20,731 nucleotides of DNA from Pseudobdellovibrionaceae bacterium (GCA_947374445.1 CANCBY010000023.1:1-20731), one strand, 5' to 3'; positions 9,414 to 16,045 are shown, numbered from the stretch's first letter. Numbers and translations are program-made. Notes: generated from the letters alone by a model not told the origin.

Positions 9414-9674
9414 TTGAAAAATCAAATTTTGGTAATTGCACTGCTAGTTTCAAACTTTTTTCTTGCCGGCTGGATAAGCACAAGCGAAATTATTAAAGGC
9501 CCAGATGGCAACCCTCACCAAGTTGTAACCTGCGGTGACGTGAAACACTGTTATGAAAAAGCCACTGAAGTTTGTGGCGGCGCATATCAGATTGTGAATA
9601 GCTCTAGTCAAGGTTCGGGCGATAATCAAAGTACATCTAGTTCGACGAAATTGCTCGTTAAGTGTCAAAAATAG
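9414..9674 (+). CDS. Small exported protein with LAGW in place of a lipobox
   Basis: An 86-residue protein. The TTG at 9414 is chosen because AGGGGGC lies just upstream and the product starts as a signal peptide (MKNQILVIALLVSNFFLAGW). An upstream in-frame TTG at 9393 has no ribosome site. The mature part has four cysteines (C40, C46, C54, C84) in CGDVKHC, EVCGG and LVKCQK, with a Ser/Gln/Gly-rich stretch between the third and fourth, suggesting a small disulfide-bonded envelope protein. I do not recognise a named family. LAGW sits where a lipoprotein would have LAGC (Trp20, TGG at 9471-9473), so lipidation is not expected unless this is a recent mutation. Divergent from yfhM; the GNAT gene follows 16 nt later and may be cotranscribed. 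Confidence 0.7.
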   Translation: MKNQILVIALLVSNFFLAGWISTSEIIKGPDGNPHQVVTCGDVKHCYEKATEVCGGAYQIVNSSSQGSGDNQSTSSSTKLLVKCQK

Positions 9675-9690
9675 GTAATCGAAATCAGAA

Positions 9691-10212
9691 ATGACCAGTT
9701 TAAATTCTTCTAAATTTTCGATCCGAAAAGCAAAGAGTAATGATGCATCACAAGTTGCTTTTATCAATGCAGAAGCTTGGCAAACAACCTATCAAGGAAT
9801 TATCGCTCAAGGGTTTTTAAAAACAATCACACCAGAACAGCAACTGCCAAGAGCAAAAAGGCTTGTTGAGAGCACTGACCTTCTTTGCGTTGTCGCCGAG
9901 AATACTTTAACCGCAGAAATAGCTGGCTTTGGCAAAAATCGAGAACCCAAAGTTGATGCTGATTGCGAGCTTCAGGCAATCTACCTACTCGAATCCTATC
10001 AAAAAATAGGGCTAGGAAAAATGCTCTTTGATTACGGAGTTAAAGGATTAAAAGAAAAATCTAATAAAAAAATGATGGTTTCAGTTTTTGAAGCCAACAA
10101 AGCCGCTCGATTTTTTTACGAACGACAAGGCGGCAAGCAGATTGAGAGTGATCACGTGGATCTCGAACGAACTAGATACATAACTTCTACCTATGTTTGG
10201 AATTTGGAATAA
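9691..10212 (+). CDS. GNAT-family N-acetyltransferase
   Basis: A 173-residue cytoplasmic protein with GNAT architecture: IRKAKSNDASQVAFINAEAW at the N terminus, the acetyl-CoA pyrophosphate loop QKIGLGKML near 104-112 (the Q/RxxGxG/A motif A), and NKAARFFYERQGGKQIE near the C terminus, typical of the last strands of the fold. It would transfer an acetyl group from acetyl-CoA to an amine; substrate is not predictable, and RimI-like protein acetylation, small-molecule modification or drug resistance are all possible. The ATG at 9691 gives a normal N terminus, although the ribosome site is weak. It follows the small exported-protein gene by 16 nt, probably in the same transcript. Confidence 0.85.
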   Translation: MTSLNSSKFSIRKAKSNDASQVAFINAEAWQTTYQGIIAQGFLKTITPEQQLPRAKRLVESTDLLCVVAENTLTAEIAGFGKNREPKVDADCELQAIYLLESYQKIGLGKMLFDYGVKGLKEKSNKKMMVSVFEANKAARFFYERQGGKQIESDHVDLERTRYITSTYVWNLE

Positions 10213-10283
10213 CTGCGCGATCCGAAACACCTAACCAAACTATTTGTGATGAATAAGTCAATTTTCTGCACTAGAATGCTCAT

Positions 10284-11201
10284 ATGAGCAAAACTCACCG
10301 CCCTTTATTTCTCGCATTGTTTTCAGCTCTATCTCTCGTCGCCGGCTGTGCCTCAAAGCCAGCACTAAACCCGTCGCTTATTCGACAATGGAACTCACAC
10401 CTCGAAAACGATTTTCCAGGTAAAGAGCCTGGGCTTGCCCGCTACCAAAAAGATTCCTACGAGCTTTTTTACCTAGGCGCTCGTCATGAAAATGAAACTG
10501 ATAGCGACACTTTGCGATTGGTGAGCCAGCTTTTTGAAAAGAATAAATTTAATGTTCTGCTGATCGAATCTATCCCGCACTCTTCTGGAGAAAGCCCTCA
10601 ATGGTTTCTCGCCGAAGCAAAAAAGGGACTTAAACCAGGATTCATCTCAGGGGGCGAAAGCGCTTGGGCCGCTATCTTAGCGGATAAAAACATGATCCCC
10701 TTCTTTGCTGGTGAGCCTGACCATCAGGATTTCTATCAAAGTCTGAAAAGTTTGGGATACACAGATCTAGATGTGATTGGATTTTACGTGGCAAGGCAAA
10801 CACCGCAATGGGTGCGAGAGCGCGAAGTGATAAAAGGACTGATTGAACGGAAGGCTCCTCCATTCATCCAATATTACTGCAAGCTATTTGCGATTACGGA
10901 TTGTCCAACTTTGGCTCAGGTTAGGAATTGGTATCAAGAAAAGAATGGTCGGGAATTAAACACCGAAATCACCAATAATGACGTGGGCCCCGAACACAAC
11001 GGCAAACTTTTAACACAGCATATCTCGTCTGCGATTGGTGACATCAGAGACAAGTTTACTCTCAATGTTATTCAAGAACTTCTTACGAAATATAAAAAAG
11101 TTGCCGTCGTTTATGGAGCCGGCCATTTTATTACGCTGAGAAAAAGTTTTGATGAAGCCCTTGGAAGCCCCACCCTGCTCAGAGCCGATCCCAAAAAATA
11201 G
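10284..11201 (+). CDS. Lipoprotein of the TraB/TIKI/ChaN-like hydrolase superfamily
   Basis: A 305-residue protein with a lipoprotein signal peptide (MSKTHRPLFLALFSALSLVAGC, lipid attachment at Cys22). Two GxxH motifs flank the body, GARH at 65-68 and GAGH at 278-281, and conserved-looking acidic sites lie between them (LIES with Glu95, GGES with Glu125, AGEPD with Glu144). This arrangement, paired GxxH motifs with intervening glutamates, is characteristic of the TraB/TIKI/EreA/ChaN clan, which includes metal-dependent proteases and esterases. I cannot assign a substrate. The protein would be anchored to the outer or inner membrane facing the periplasm. The ATG has no visible Shine-Dalgarno; a TAGAAT hexamer lies 6 nt upstream. 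The gene ends 11 nt from the stop of the convergent Rieske gene. Confidence 0.7.
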   Translation: MSKTHRPLFLALFSALSLVAGCASKPALNPSLIRQWNSHLENDFPGKEPGLARYQKDSYELFYLGARHENETDSDTLRLVSQLFEKNKFNVLLIESIPHSSGESPQWFLAEAKKGLKPGFISGGESAWAAILADKNMIPFFAGEPDHQDFYQSLKSLGYTDLDVIGFYVARQTPQWVREREVIKGLIERKAPPFIQYYCKLFAITDCPTLAQVRNWYQEKNGRELNTEITNNDVGPEHNGKLLTQHISSAIGDIRDKFTLNVIQELLTKYKKVAVVYGAGHFITLRKSFDEALGSPTLLRADPKK

Positions 11202-11212
11202 CCCATTGAATT

Positions 11213-12289
11213 CTAAGCATTTAGCTTGCGTGCAAGTTCAACAGTTCTGCCAACTAACTTCAGCGACTCCTCGTGAAGAAACTCAGAGCTTTTAACAAAA
11301 TCCATGTTGCGCTCCATATCTTCGGCCGACCAGCCCAGCGAGTGAGCCACATACGGAAAGGCTGGCGCCATAAAACCAAGCTCACCAAAAAAAGCGAGCA
11401 TCTGCCCAGCAACTGACTGAATATTGTCTTGCCCGCCGGTGATGATTAAGCCCACAACTTTATTTTGAATCAAAACTTTATTCTTAATTGTGATTTGATT
11501 TTGGACACTATTTAGCCGCTCAACAATTTTATAATATAAAGAGCTGGCACCGCCCCACCGAATCGGACTCGATAAAATGACAACATCTGCCCAATGCACC
11601 AAGTTTTCGTATATGACACTCATCTCGTCAGAAGGGTCCATTTTGGTAATCGAACAGGGCCAGGTGCACGCTCTCTCGGATTTTGAATAAAACCCCTCGC
11701 AGTTGCGTATTTTTAAATCTGAAAGAGCAATGAGTTTTGTTTCAACATCGAAGTGCCGAGCCGACTGATCAAGCGCAGTTTTTAATAGTTCTTCCGAGGT
11801 CGAAAAGCGCGGGTGTTCTTTGTCCATTGCTGTTGTTGAAATGCCGAGCACGCGAATCTTGCCCGGCTCACGTTTTGGCTCTCGCGATAAGTTTCCCTTC
11901 ATGTTGAATACAGCAGGAATTCTTTTCGACTCTTCAGCCAAATTAATAAAAAGTGAACCCTCTTCTAATTTGATCGGAAAATGAGGAACACTCCCAGCGC
12001 TTGACGTAAAATGCTTTGATGCTTCGACACTCAAAGACTCGCCTGTCGCATGATTGAACTGCCAATAGTGCCAAGGACACTCAACACATCCATTTTTGAG
12101 TTTACCTTTAGCGAGTGGGCCACCCATGTGATTGCATTTACTATTAAGTGCGCCGAATTTATTTTCAAAATAAGTTAGAACAATTTTTTTACCATCGAAT
12201 GAGATTTCTTTTAGTCCCCCATTTGACTCTAACTCTTTGACTAATTCAGCAGCGCTTCCTACCAAGGTCCATTTGTCTTTTTCTTCCAT
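11213..12289 (-). CDS. Rieske [2Fe-2S] / flavodoxin-like FMN reductase fusion
   Basis: A 358-residue protein joining two redox modules. Residues about 5-118 form a Rieske domain with CNHMGGPL (Cys52, His54) and CPWHYWQF (Cys71, His74), the complete CxH...CxxH ligand set, of the ferredoxin type. Residues about 142-355 form an NAD(P)H-dependent FMN reductase/flavodoxin-like domain (KIRVLGIST, VVILSSPIRWGGASSLYYK, GLIITGGQDN). This domain carries three cysteines at 197, 208 and 212 (NCEGF, ACTWPC), like relatives that carry a Cys cluster near the flavin. No signal peptide is seen, so it is probably cytoplasmic. The fusion suggests electron transfer between flavin and Rieske cluster in one polypeptide; the physiological acceptor is unknown. 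The ATG at 12289 lacks a ribosome site and lies directly after a promoter-like sequence. Confidence 0.88.
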   Translation of the reverse strand: MEEKDKWTLVGSAAELVKELESNGGLKEISFDGKKIVLTYFENKFGALNSKCNHMGGPLAKGKLKNGCVECPWHYWQFNHATGESLSVEASKHFTSSAGSVPHFPIKLEEGSLFINLAEESKRIPAVFNMKGNLSREPKREPGKIRVLGISTTAMDKEHPRFSTSEELLKTALDQSARHFDVETKLIALSDLKIRNCEGFYSKSERACTWPCSITKMDPSDEMSVIYENLVHWADVVILSSPIRWGGASSLYYKIVERLNSVQNQITIKNKVLIQNKVVGLIITGGQDNIQSVAGQMLAFFGELGFMAPAFPYVAHSLGWSAEDMERNMDFVKSSEFLHEESLKLVGRTVELARKLNA

Positions 12290-12298
12290 AGTCAGTCG

Positions 12299-12326
12299 AT
12301 ATTAATGAGACCAGAAAGAGAGTCAA
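12299..12326 (-). promoter_or_regulatory. Candidate promoter of the Rieske-flavodoxin gene, near-leaderless
   Basis: Minus-strand TTGACT (12326-12321), a 16-nt spacer and TAATAT (12304-12299). The ATG follows the -10 by only 9 nt, so transcription would begin about 1-4 nt before the start codon, which fits the absence of a Shine-Dalgarno sequence. Confidence 0.45.
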
Positions 12327-12406
12327 GAGTTGGTATTATCTTGGCTTTGATGGTTTGAATTCCATTTTGAATGAGGCCGACCATGATTCGCTTGCGATCA
12401 AACAAA

Positions 12407-12796
12407 TCAAGAGACCTTTTCACGAACTAAATCAAAATCAACAACGATGCGGTCATAGAGCGCAAAAGGCTTCAGACGTTCACGACCATGCACACTCTGT
12501 TTTTCAAGGCGAATGAGCCCAAGCCCTTCAAGCACCCGCACCTCTCTGGACACATAACTTAAGTCACGATCAAACAACTTGGCCAGGTCGTAGACCGAAT
12601 CGGGTCGCTCGGAGTGAATCAATTTGAATAACTGCAATCGGTTCTCTGTTGCGACAGACAGTAGTGCTTTGAGTGAGGCAGATCTCATTTCGTTTCGTTC
12701 TATATGAGGCCTGCCAGAAGCTGCAGATTTCATCATCTGGCTCATCGCATCTTTCGCAGTCGCATTTGCGTCGTATCGAAAAGTAAATGTCTTCAT
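12407..12796 (-). CDS. HTH antitoxin/transcription regulator (HVO_A0114-like)
   Basis: A 129-residue protein starting at ATG 12796 (MKTFTFRYDANATAKDAMSQ). The C-terminal half is a winged helix-turn-helix: TENRLQLFKLIHSERPDSV, YDLAKLFDRDLSYVSREVRVL (recognition helix), then GLGLIRLEKQ, ending with FALYDRIVVDF. This fits the HVO_A0114-type DNA-binding proteins that are commonly paired with DUF6516/TumE-like toxins. The frame is open upstream to 12865, but that part is antiparallel to nothing useful and overlaps the toxin gene. The start lies 1 nt after the toxin stop (TAATATG) with GGAG inside the toxin 3' end, so the two are translationally coupled. It probably neutralises the toxin and represses the shared promoter. 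Confidence 0.78.
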   Translation of the reverse strand: MKTFTFRYDANATAKDAMSQMMKSAASGRPHIERNEMRSASLKALLSVATENRLQLFKLIHSERPDSVYDLAKLFDRDLSYVSREVRVLEGLGLIRLEKQSVHGRERLKPFALYDRIVVDFDLVREKVS

Positions 12797-12797
12797 A

Positions 12798-13121
12798 TTA
12801 AATCTCCAGCTTTGCTCCAAAGTGTTGCAAAATTGCTTCTCCAAAAAAACTTCGCACATCATCAAGGGTCTCTGCCTTCACTGGCACTTGAAGGCCATCG
12901 TCGAAATGCACATGAACGCCGAAAGGTTTGTGGCAATCGACCAGAATTCGATGCATAGGGTTTTCGATTTCAAAAAAAATCCAACTGAACCGAAACCTAT
13001 CAAGAAAAAGCCCTTCGGCCCGCCCTTGTCCGGCATCGAATAAATCCATATGGAGTCGGCACAGCACTCCTGTTTCTAATTCAACGATTCGCTCGATCAG
13101 AAAAATTCGGGTCGCTTTCAA
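12798..13121 (-). CDS. TumE/DUF6516-like putative toxin
   Basis: A 107-residue protein starting with TTG at 13121 (MKATRIFLIERIVELETGVL). The MKA start, the RFRFSWIFFEIEN strand, the CHKPFGVHVHFDDG segment where the family usually has a YDN...HxH stretch, and a final TLDDVRSFFGEAI helix fit the DUF6516/TumE toxin family, whose described members act as ribonucleases inhibiting translation. The family's histidines are partly retained (CHKPFGVHVHF), but the usual YDN is not clear, so this assignment is a moderate-confidence judgement. Being upstream of the HTH gene with a 1-nt gap supports a type II toxin-antitoxin pair with toxin first. An AGGAT lies 8 nt before the TTG but may itself be part of the promoter -10. 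Confidence 0.62.
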   Translation of the reverse strand: MKATRIFLIERIVELETGVLCRLHMDLFDAGQGRAEGLFLDRFRFSWIFFEIENPMHRILVDCHKPFGVHVHFDDGLQVPVKAETLDDVRSFFGEAILQHFGAKLEI

Positions 13122-13429
13122 CTACAGATCCTATCAATACTGGATATTTTTGTCAACTATTAGACTCAAAGGCCTATAAAGCAAGCCGCTCGCCGGGCTG
13201 TAAGCAGCTTAAACTCCAATAGGACCATAAGACTGACTTTAGACATTCCGAGAATGGAACACCCGCCCCCGGCTAAAATTCGTACTGATATTTTGGTTTC
13301 GCGAAATCAGCGGGTTTTATTTATTAGCTCTTAGCGGAACAAAAGACGAAAAAAGAGACAAATGAGCGCCGCAAAGGTAATGAAAATCTGTCAATCTCGC
13401 AAAAAGTCTGCCTTGTACTGGAGTAGTTT
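13122..13429. other. Intergenic region between the toxin-antitoxin operon and the nitrilase-like gene
   Basis: A 308-nt gap between divergent genes. The left end holds the toxin-antitoxin promoter. Positions 13297-13306 hold a perfect 10-bp palindrome TTTCGCGAAA, flanked by CTGAT (13285-13289) and ATCAG (13306-13310), followed by a T-rich stretch; it could be a protein-binding site or weak hairpin. GGAG at 13420-13423 serves as ribosome site for the + strand gene. No convincing gene or RNA was seen in the rest. Confidence 0.4.
13128..13156 (-). promoter_or_regulatory. Candidate promoter of the toxin-antitoxin operon
   Basis: A perfect -35 TTGACA (13156-13151), a 17-nt spacer and TAGGAT (13133-13128, 4 of 6) on the minus strand. 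The predicted transcription start, about 7 nt after the -10, falls on or next to the TTG start codon at 13121, implying a leaderless transcript. The HTH antitoxin is a plausible autoregulator here; no clear inverted repeat was found overlapping it. Confidence 0.5.
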
Positions 13430-13975
13430 ATGGTTTCAATTGATGTCGCTCAAATTGCAAATTCTTTGAGTTTAGAAAAGAACGTTCAAACTATTGTAGA
13501 GTTCCTCAATCGCTTCAAGGCCAAAAACGTTGATCTCGTCCTATTCCCAGAATGCAGCCTGTCTGGATTTTCTGCAAAAATGAAAGAGTGCACTTTAGAT
13601 CTTTTGCAGCCCTATCTTGATCAAATTCAGCAATGGTCCGCGGACTCTGGTATTCAAGTGATCTTACCAACAGCCATTGTTGAGAATCAAAAGGTTTATA
13701 ATTCTGGATTTTGGTTTAAAGGTAATACTAAAACTCAATTTTTCAAATTGGGCCTCACCGATTCAGAGAAAAAATTCTTCTCAATTCCAGAGGCTGCAAC
13801 TCAAAAAGTTTTTGAAATCGGGAGTCTTAAATGTGGCCTATTGATTTGCAAAGAGGCGCAACAAGCTCCATGGCAGCACCCATCAAACTGTATCGCTTGG
13901 AATAATTCTTACTACGATTCGCTTTTTGCTTCCGGCTTGGATAAAGGGGCAGAACAAGCCATCTCCATTTTTTAA
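13430..13975 (+). CDS. Carbon-nitrogen hydrolase (nitrilase superfamily), C-terminally truncated
   Basis: A 181-residue protein starting at ATG 13430 behind GGAG (6-nt gap). It shows the nitrilase catalytic triad in order: Glu41 in LVLFPECSLSGF, Lys106 in TQFFKLGLTDSEKKFF, and Cys140 in CGLLICKEA. The superfamily cleaves C-N bonds of amides or nitriles in the cytoplasm. Members are normally 260-300 residues; here only about 40 residues follow the catalytic Cys, so the strands that complete the alpha-beta-beta-alpha fold and the dimer interface are missing or highly divergent. The stop at 13973-13975 lies directly after a run of six T; losing one T would continue the frame to 14066. It is either a remnant, a frameshifted gene or a minimal divergent member. 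Confidence 0.72.
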   Translation: MVSIDVAQIANSLSLEKNVQTIVEFLNRFKAKNVDLVLFPECSLSGFSAKMKECTLDLLQPYLDQIQQWSADSGIQVILPTAIVENQKVYNSGFWFKGNTKTQFFKLGLTDSEKKFFSIPEAATQKVFEIGSLKCGLLICKEAQQAPWQHPSNCIAWNNSYYDSLFASGLDKGAEQAISIF

Positions 13976-13976
13976 T

Positions 13977-14066
13977 ATGGCCACAGGAAAACCAAATGTT
14001 GAGCCTTCTGTTTTAACTTTGAACGAGCGTGAAGATCTTCGCAAATTTTGTGGACCGAGAGCTTAG
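13977..14066 (+). CDS. Short frame following the nitrilase-like gene, possible frameshifted tail
   Basis: Twenty-nine codons beginning ATG GCC ACA (MATGKPNVEPSVLTLNERED, then LRKFCGPRA) and ending with TAG at 14064-14066. The ATG lies 1 nt after the nitrilase stop (TAATATG). It has a hydrophilic, protein-like composition, but no family is recognised. It could be translated by coupling, be the true C terminus of the nitrilase-like protein after a -1 change in the T6 run at 13968-13973, or be chance. Its end overlaps the stop codon of the convergent membrane-protein gene. Confidence 0.3.
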   Translation: MATGKPNVEPSVLTLNEREDLRKFCGPRA

Positions 14067-14081
14067 ACAAGATCCTCGGTC
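14053..14081. repeat. Inverted repeat enclosing convergent stop codons
   Basis: GACCGAG (14053-14059) and CTCGGTC (14075-14081) pair perfectly with a 15-nt loop that contains the TAG of the short + strand frame and the TAA of the minus-strand membrane gene. No T tract follows on either side, so a bidirectional terminator is only a possibility. Confidence 0.45.
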
Positions 14082-14422
14082 ATCTGCTTTGCCCCTGAAA
14101 GACGAAACCAAACAGAATCCGAAAATACTAAACACAACCCTGCACAAGGAACTAAAAACAAACTTCCACAAACACCAAATAAAATCCAAAGCTTTGTTGT
14201 CAGATCAATTTCTGGCCACAGCCATACGGCCGCAAACATGGCACCAAAAAAACTTAAGACCATCACTTGCAGCACGATGAACACTAAGACCACAAGGATC
14301 AAACTTCGGCGCATGGCCTGAAGTGCTTTGAGGTAAATCAAAAGTGCTCTTTGCTTGATTTTGCCGCGCACCGCTTGATACGCAACTTGACCTAACATGA
14401 ACGACAACAGTTTTTTTAACAA
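14063..14422 (-). CDS. Small membrane protein with two transmembrane helices
   Basis: A 119-residue protein with a basic amphipathic N terminus (KLLSFMLGQVAYQAVRGKIK) and two long hydrophobic segments (about 40-68, LILVVLVFIVLQVMVLSFFG; and about 78-101, LWILFGVCGSLFLVPCAGLCL). No enzyme motif is present. It follows the DUF883/YqjD-like gene by 30 nt on the same strand, an arrangement reminiscent of E. coli yqjD-yqjE, where YqjE is also a small two-helix membrane protein; sequence similarity to YqjE cannot be claimed by eye. The start is uncertain: TTG 14422 has no strong ribosome site and an in-frame ATG lies at 14398. Confidence 0.65.
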   Translation of the reverse strand: MLKKLLSFMLGQVAYQAVRGKIKQRALLIYLKALQAMRRSLILVVLVFIVLQVMVLSFFGAMFAAVWLWPEIDLTTKLWILFGVCGSLFLVPCAGLCLVFSDSVWFRLSGAKQMTEDLV

Positions 14423-14452
14423 AAGGATCTCTCTTTCATATTTTTCTCTGTA

Positions 14453-14758
14453 TTAGTCCCTGCGCTTGCCGCCAAGAATCCAACCAATAACAAATGCAAG
14501 TAGCCCTACAACACCGAGAGCAACCCAAGGGCTCTCTTTTACTTTTTCTTCGACTTTATTTTTTGAGTTTTTGACTTCGGATTCGACACTTTGCTTGAGA
14601 TCTTCAAGATGAGGTTTGAGGTCATCGAGTGCTTGTCTGATTTTTTGATAGTCTTTTTCTAAAATTTCTTTGAAGTCCTGAACTTTTGATCCACTGGCGT
14701 CTTCTAATTTAGCAATGGCTTCAGACAACGATGAGGGTGAATCTGATGATTTTGGCAT
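14453..14758 (-). CDS. DUF883 (YqjD/ElaB-like) membrane-anchored protein
   Basis: A 101-residue protein, the same length as E. coli YqjD. ATG 14758 is chosen because AGGAGAG lies 7 nt upstream; a longer frame begins at 14785. The N-terminal 70 residues are a charged helix predicted to form a coiled coil (SLSEAIAKLEDASG to VESEVKNSKNKVEEKV), then a single C-terminal transmembrane helix follows ESPW and ends with ILGGKRRD. The order ESPW-hydrophobic segment-GG-basic tail is characteristic of DUF883. YqjD and ElaB tether ribosomes to the inner membrane in stationary phase in E. coli; this role is inferred here. Short direct repeats lie in its leader. Confidence 0.82.
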   Translation of the reverse strand: MPKSSDSPSSLSEAIAKLEDASGSKVQDFKEILEKDYQKIRQALDDLKPHLEDLKQSVESEVKNSKNKVEEKVKESPWVALGVVGLLAFVIGWILGGKRRD

Positions 14759-14777
14759 GGCAACTCTCCTGATATTA

Positions 14778-14795
14778 ACTGACATAGACTGACAT
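14778..14795. repeat. Tandem 8-bp direct repeat in the DUF883 gene leader
   Basis: ACTGACAT occurs at 14778-14785 and 14788-14795 (10-bp period, ATGTCAGT on the coding strand), 20 nt upstream of the chosen ATG. It might be a regulatory site; it is short enough to be chance. Confidence 0.6.
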
Positions 14796-14863
14796 TTCTC
14801 AATCTCTTATATCGGCACAATCAGCAAAAGCATGAAGCCACGCCCTTGGTCGGCCTCGTCAAG

Positions 14864-15961
14864 CTATCGATGAATTACAGTGAAACCCCGACTAGCATCG
14901 GTTGCTACGGGTATGACCTCAAAGTCTAAACGTGAGATCTCTTGCCCCATCGAGGTCTCGACCTGAACTCGCCACTGACCTGGTTGATATTTTGCCTTTA
15001 TAGCGTAGCCGCGAAAACCCTCTTTGCGACCGCCGACAATATTCATCGGGATGCGATCACCTAATTGCCACCCTTTGCCTGGAGCATTCCAAAACCACTG
15101 AACAAAAACCTGGTCTGCAAATCTAGCTGGAGAAAAAATCTGAGCATAAAAATAAATTTTGTCACCAGGCTGAGCTTTAAAATCTTGATCGCCCGACAAC
15201 CAAAACTTCCACCACACTTTTTCAGTCGATAGAAGATATTCGCCGTCTTTCTTTTCGACAAGGTGATAAATGCCCTGCTCTTTAACACTCAACGGCACCG
15301 GCGGAATCCACCCTGCCACATAAAAAAGCGAAAACACAATTAGCACAGAAAGTCCCGGCAGCAAAACCACCCGGAATAAGGTCCCCTCGTCTGGAAGTTT
15401 GCTTTTGAGCATCTTGAACTGAAAATAAAATACTGCCATCGTCGTTGCTACCGAAAGACCAAATGGAGTCCAACCGACAAAACCCAGAATCAGCGGAAAG
15501 AGAATTGAAATATACGAGAACAAACAAATTGCAAACAGACCGACCTTGAGACTGACCTTAGCTCTTTTTACGATTTTAGATTCGTTAGCTACCAAGAGAG
15601 CCACCATGACGAGCAAAAAGAAGAGGCTGCTCAAAATCGACGCGCTTTTGATGTAAAACAAAGAGTAGATATTTAGCAAAGTCCCGAGCAAAAAATGCAG
15701 AATTAAATTGCGCCAATTCCAGACTTTCTCAACAAGATTTCCGGATGGACGCCACTTGTGTGTTCTAAACAGGACTTCGTGATGCAAAAAAAATGCGATC
15801 ACAAACAGATAGAGTGCCTGCTGGGCTAGCGAGAAAAGGTCATCCACCTCGGACACCATGAATGCGTCAAAGATAAAACCACCAATGAAAAATAAAACAT
15901 CCAAACGGGCTTCATGTTTTTTGTGCAGCTCCGCTATTCGAGCTCGTAGGTCTTTCAGCAT
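14864..15961 (-). CDS. DUF2914-containing multi-pass membrane protein
   Basis: A 365-residue protein with about seven hydrophobic segments between residues 20 and 220, then a soluble C-terminal region of about 130 residues, probably periplasmic. The C-terminal part (WWKFWLSGDQDFKAQPGDKI, then FFYAQI-like strands, FVQWFWNAPGKGWQLGDRI, GFRGYAIKAKYQPGQWRVQV, SRLDFEVIP) fits the DUF2914 domain of unknown function, an all-beta module often found in envelope proteins. No catalytic motif is evident. The ATG at 15961 has no strong ribosome site. The gene is divergent from the imuA cassette and 105 nt upstream of the DUF883 gene on the same strand; they may be independent units. Confidence 0.75.
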   Translation of the reverse strand: MLKDLRARIAELHKKHEARLDVLFFIGGFIFDAFMVSEVDDLFSLAQQALYLFVIAFFLHHEVLFRTHKWRPSGNLVEKVWNWRNLILHFLLGTLLNIYSLFYIKSASILSSLFFLLVMVALLVANESKIVKRAKVSLKVGLFAICLFSYISILFPLILGFVGWTPFGLSVATTMAVFYFQFKMLKSKLPDEGTLFRVVLLPGLSVLIVFSLFYVAGWIPPVPLSVKEQGIYHLVEKKDGEYLLSTEKVWWKFWLSGDQDFKAQPGDKIYFYAQIFSPARFADQVFVQWFWNAPGKGWQLGDRIPMNIVGGRKEGFRGYAIKAKYQPGQWRVQVETSMGQEISRLDFEVIPVATDASRGFTVIHR

Positions 15962-16045
15962 TTGCGCAGTATTGCCTTGATTTAATAGGAAGTCGATTCC
16001 CGGAGGGATTCTATTTTTATATATTCAAGAAAAGCCTACTTCCCA

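Noticed and set aside
12822..13043. Open + strand frames opposite the TumE-like gene.
   Set aside because: The minus-strand gene is supported by the coupled junction, the promoter and family features; the + frames show none.
14029..14280. Open + strand frame of 83 codons after the nitrilase-like gene.
   Set aside because: Mostly antisense to the two-helix membrane protein, Lys/Gln/His-rich without family features and with a frame unrelated to the nitrilase tail.
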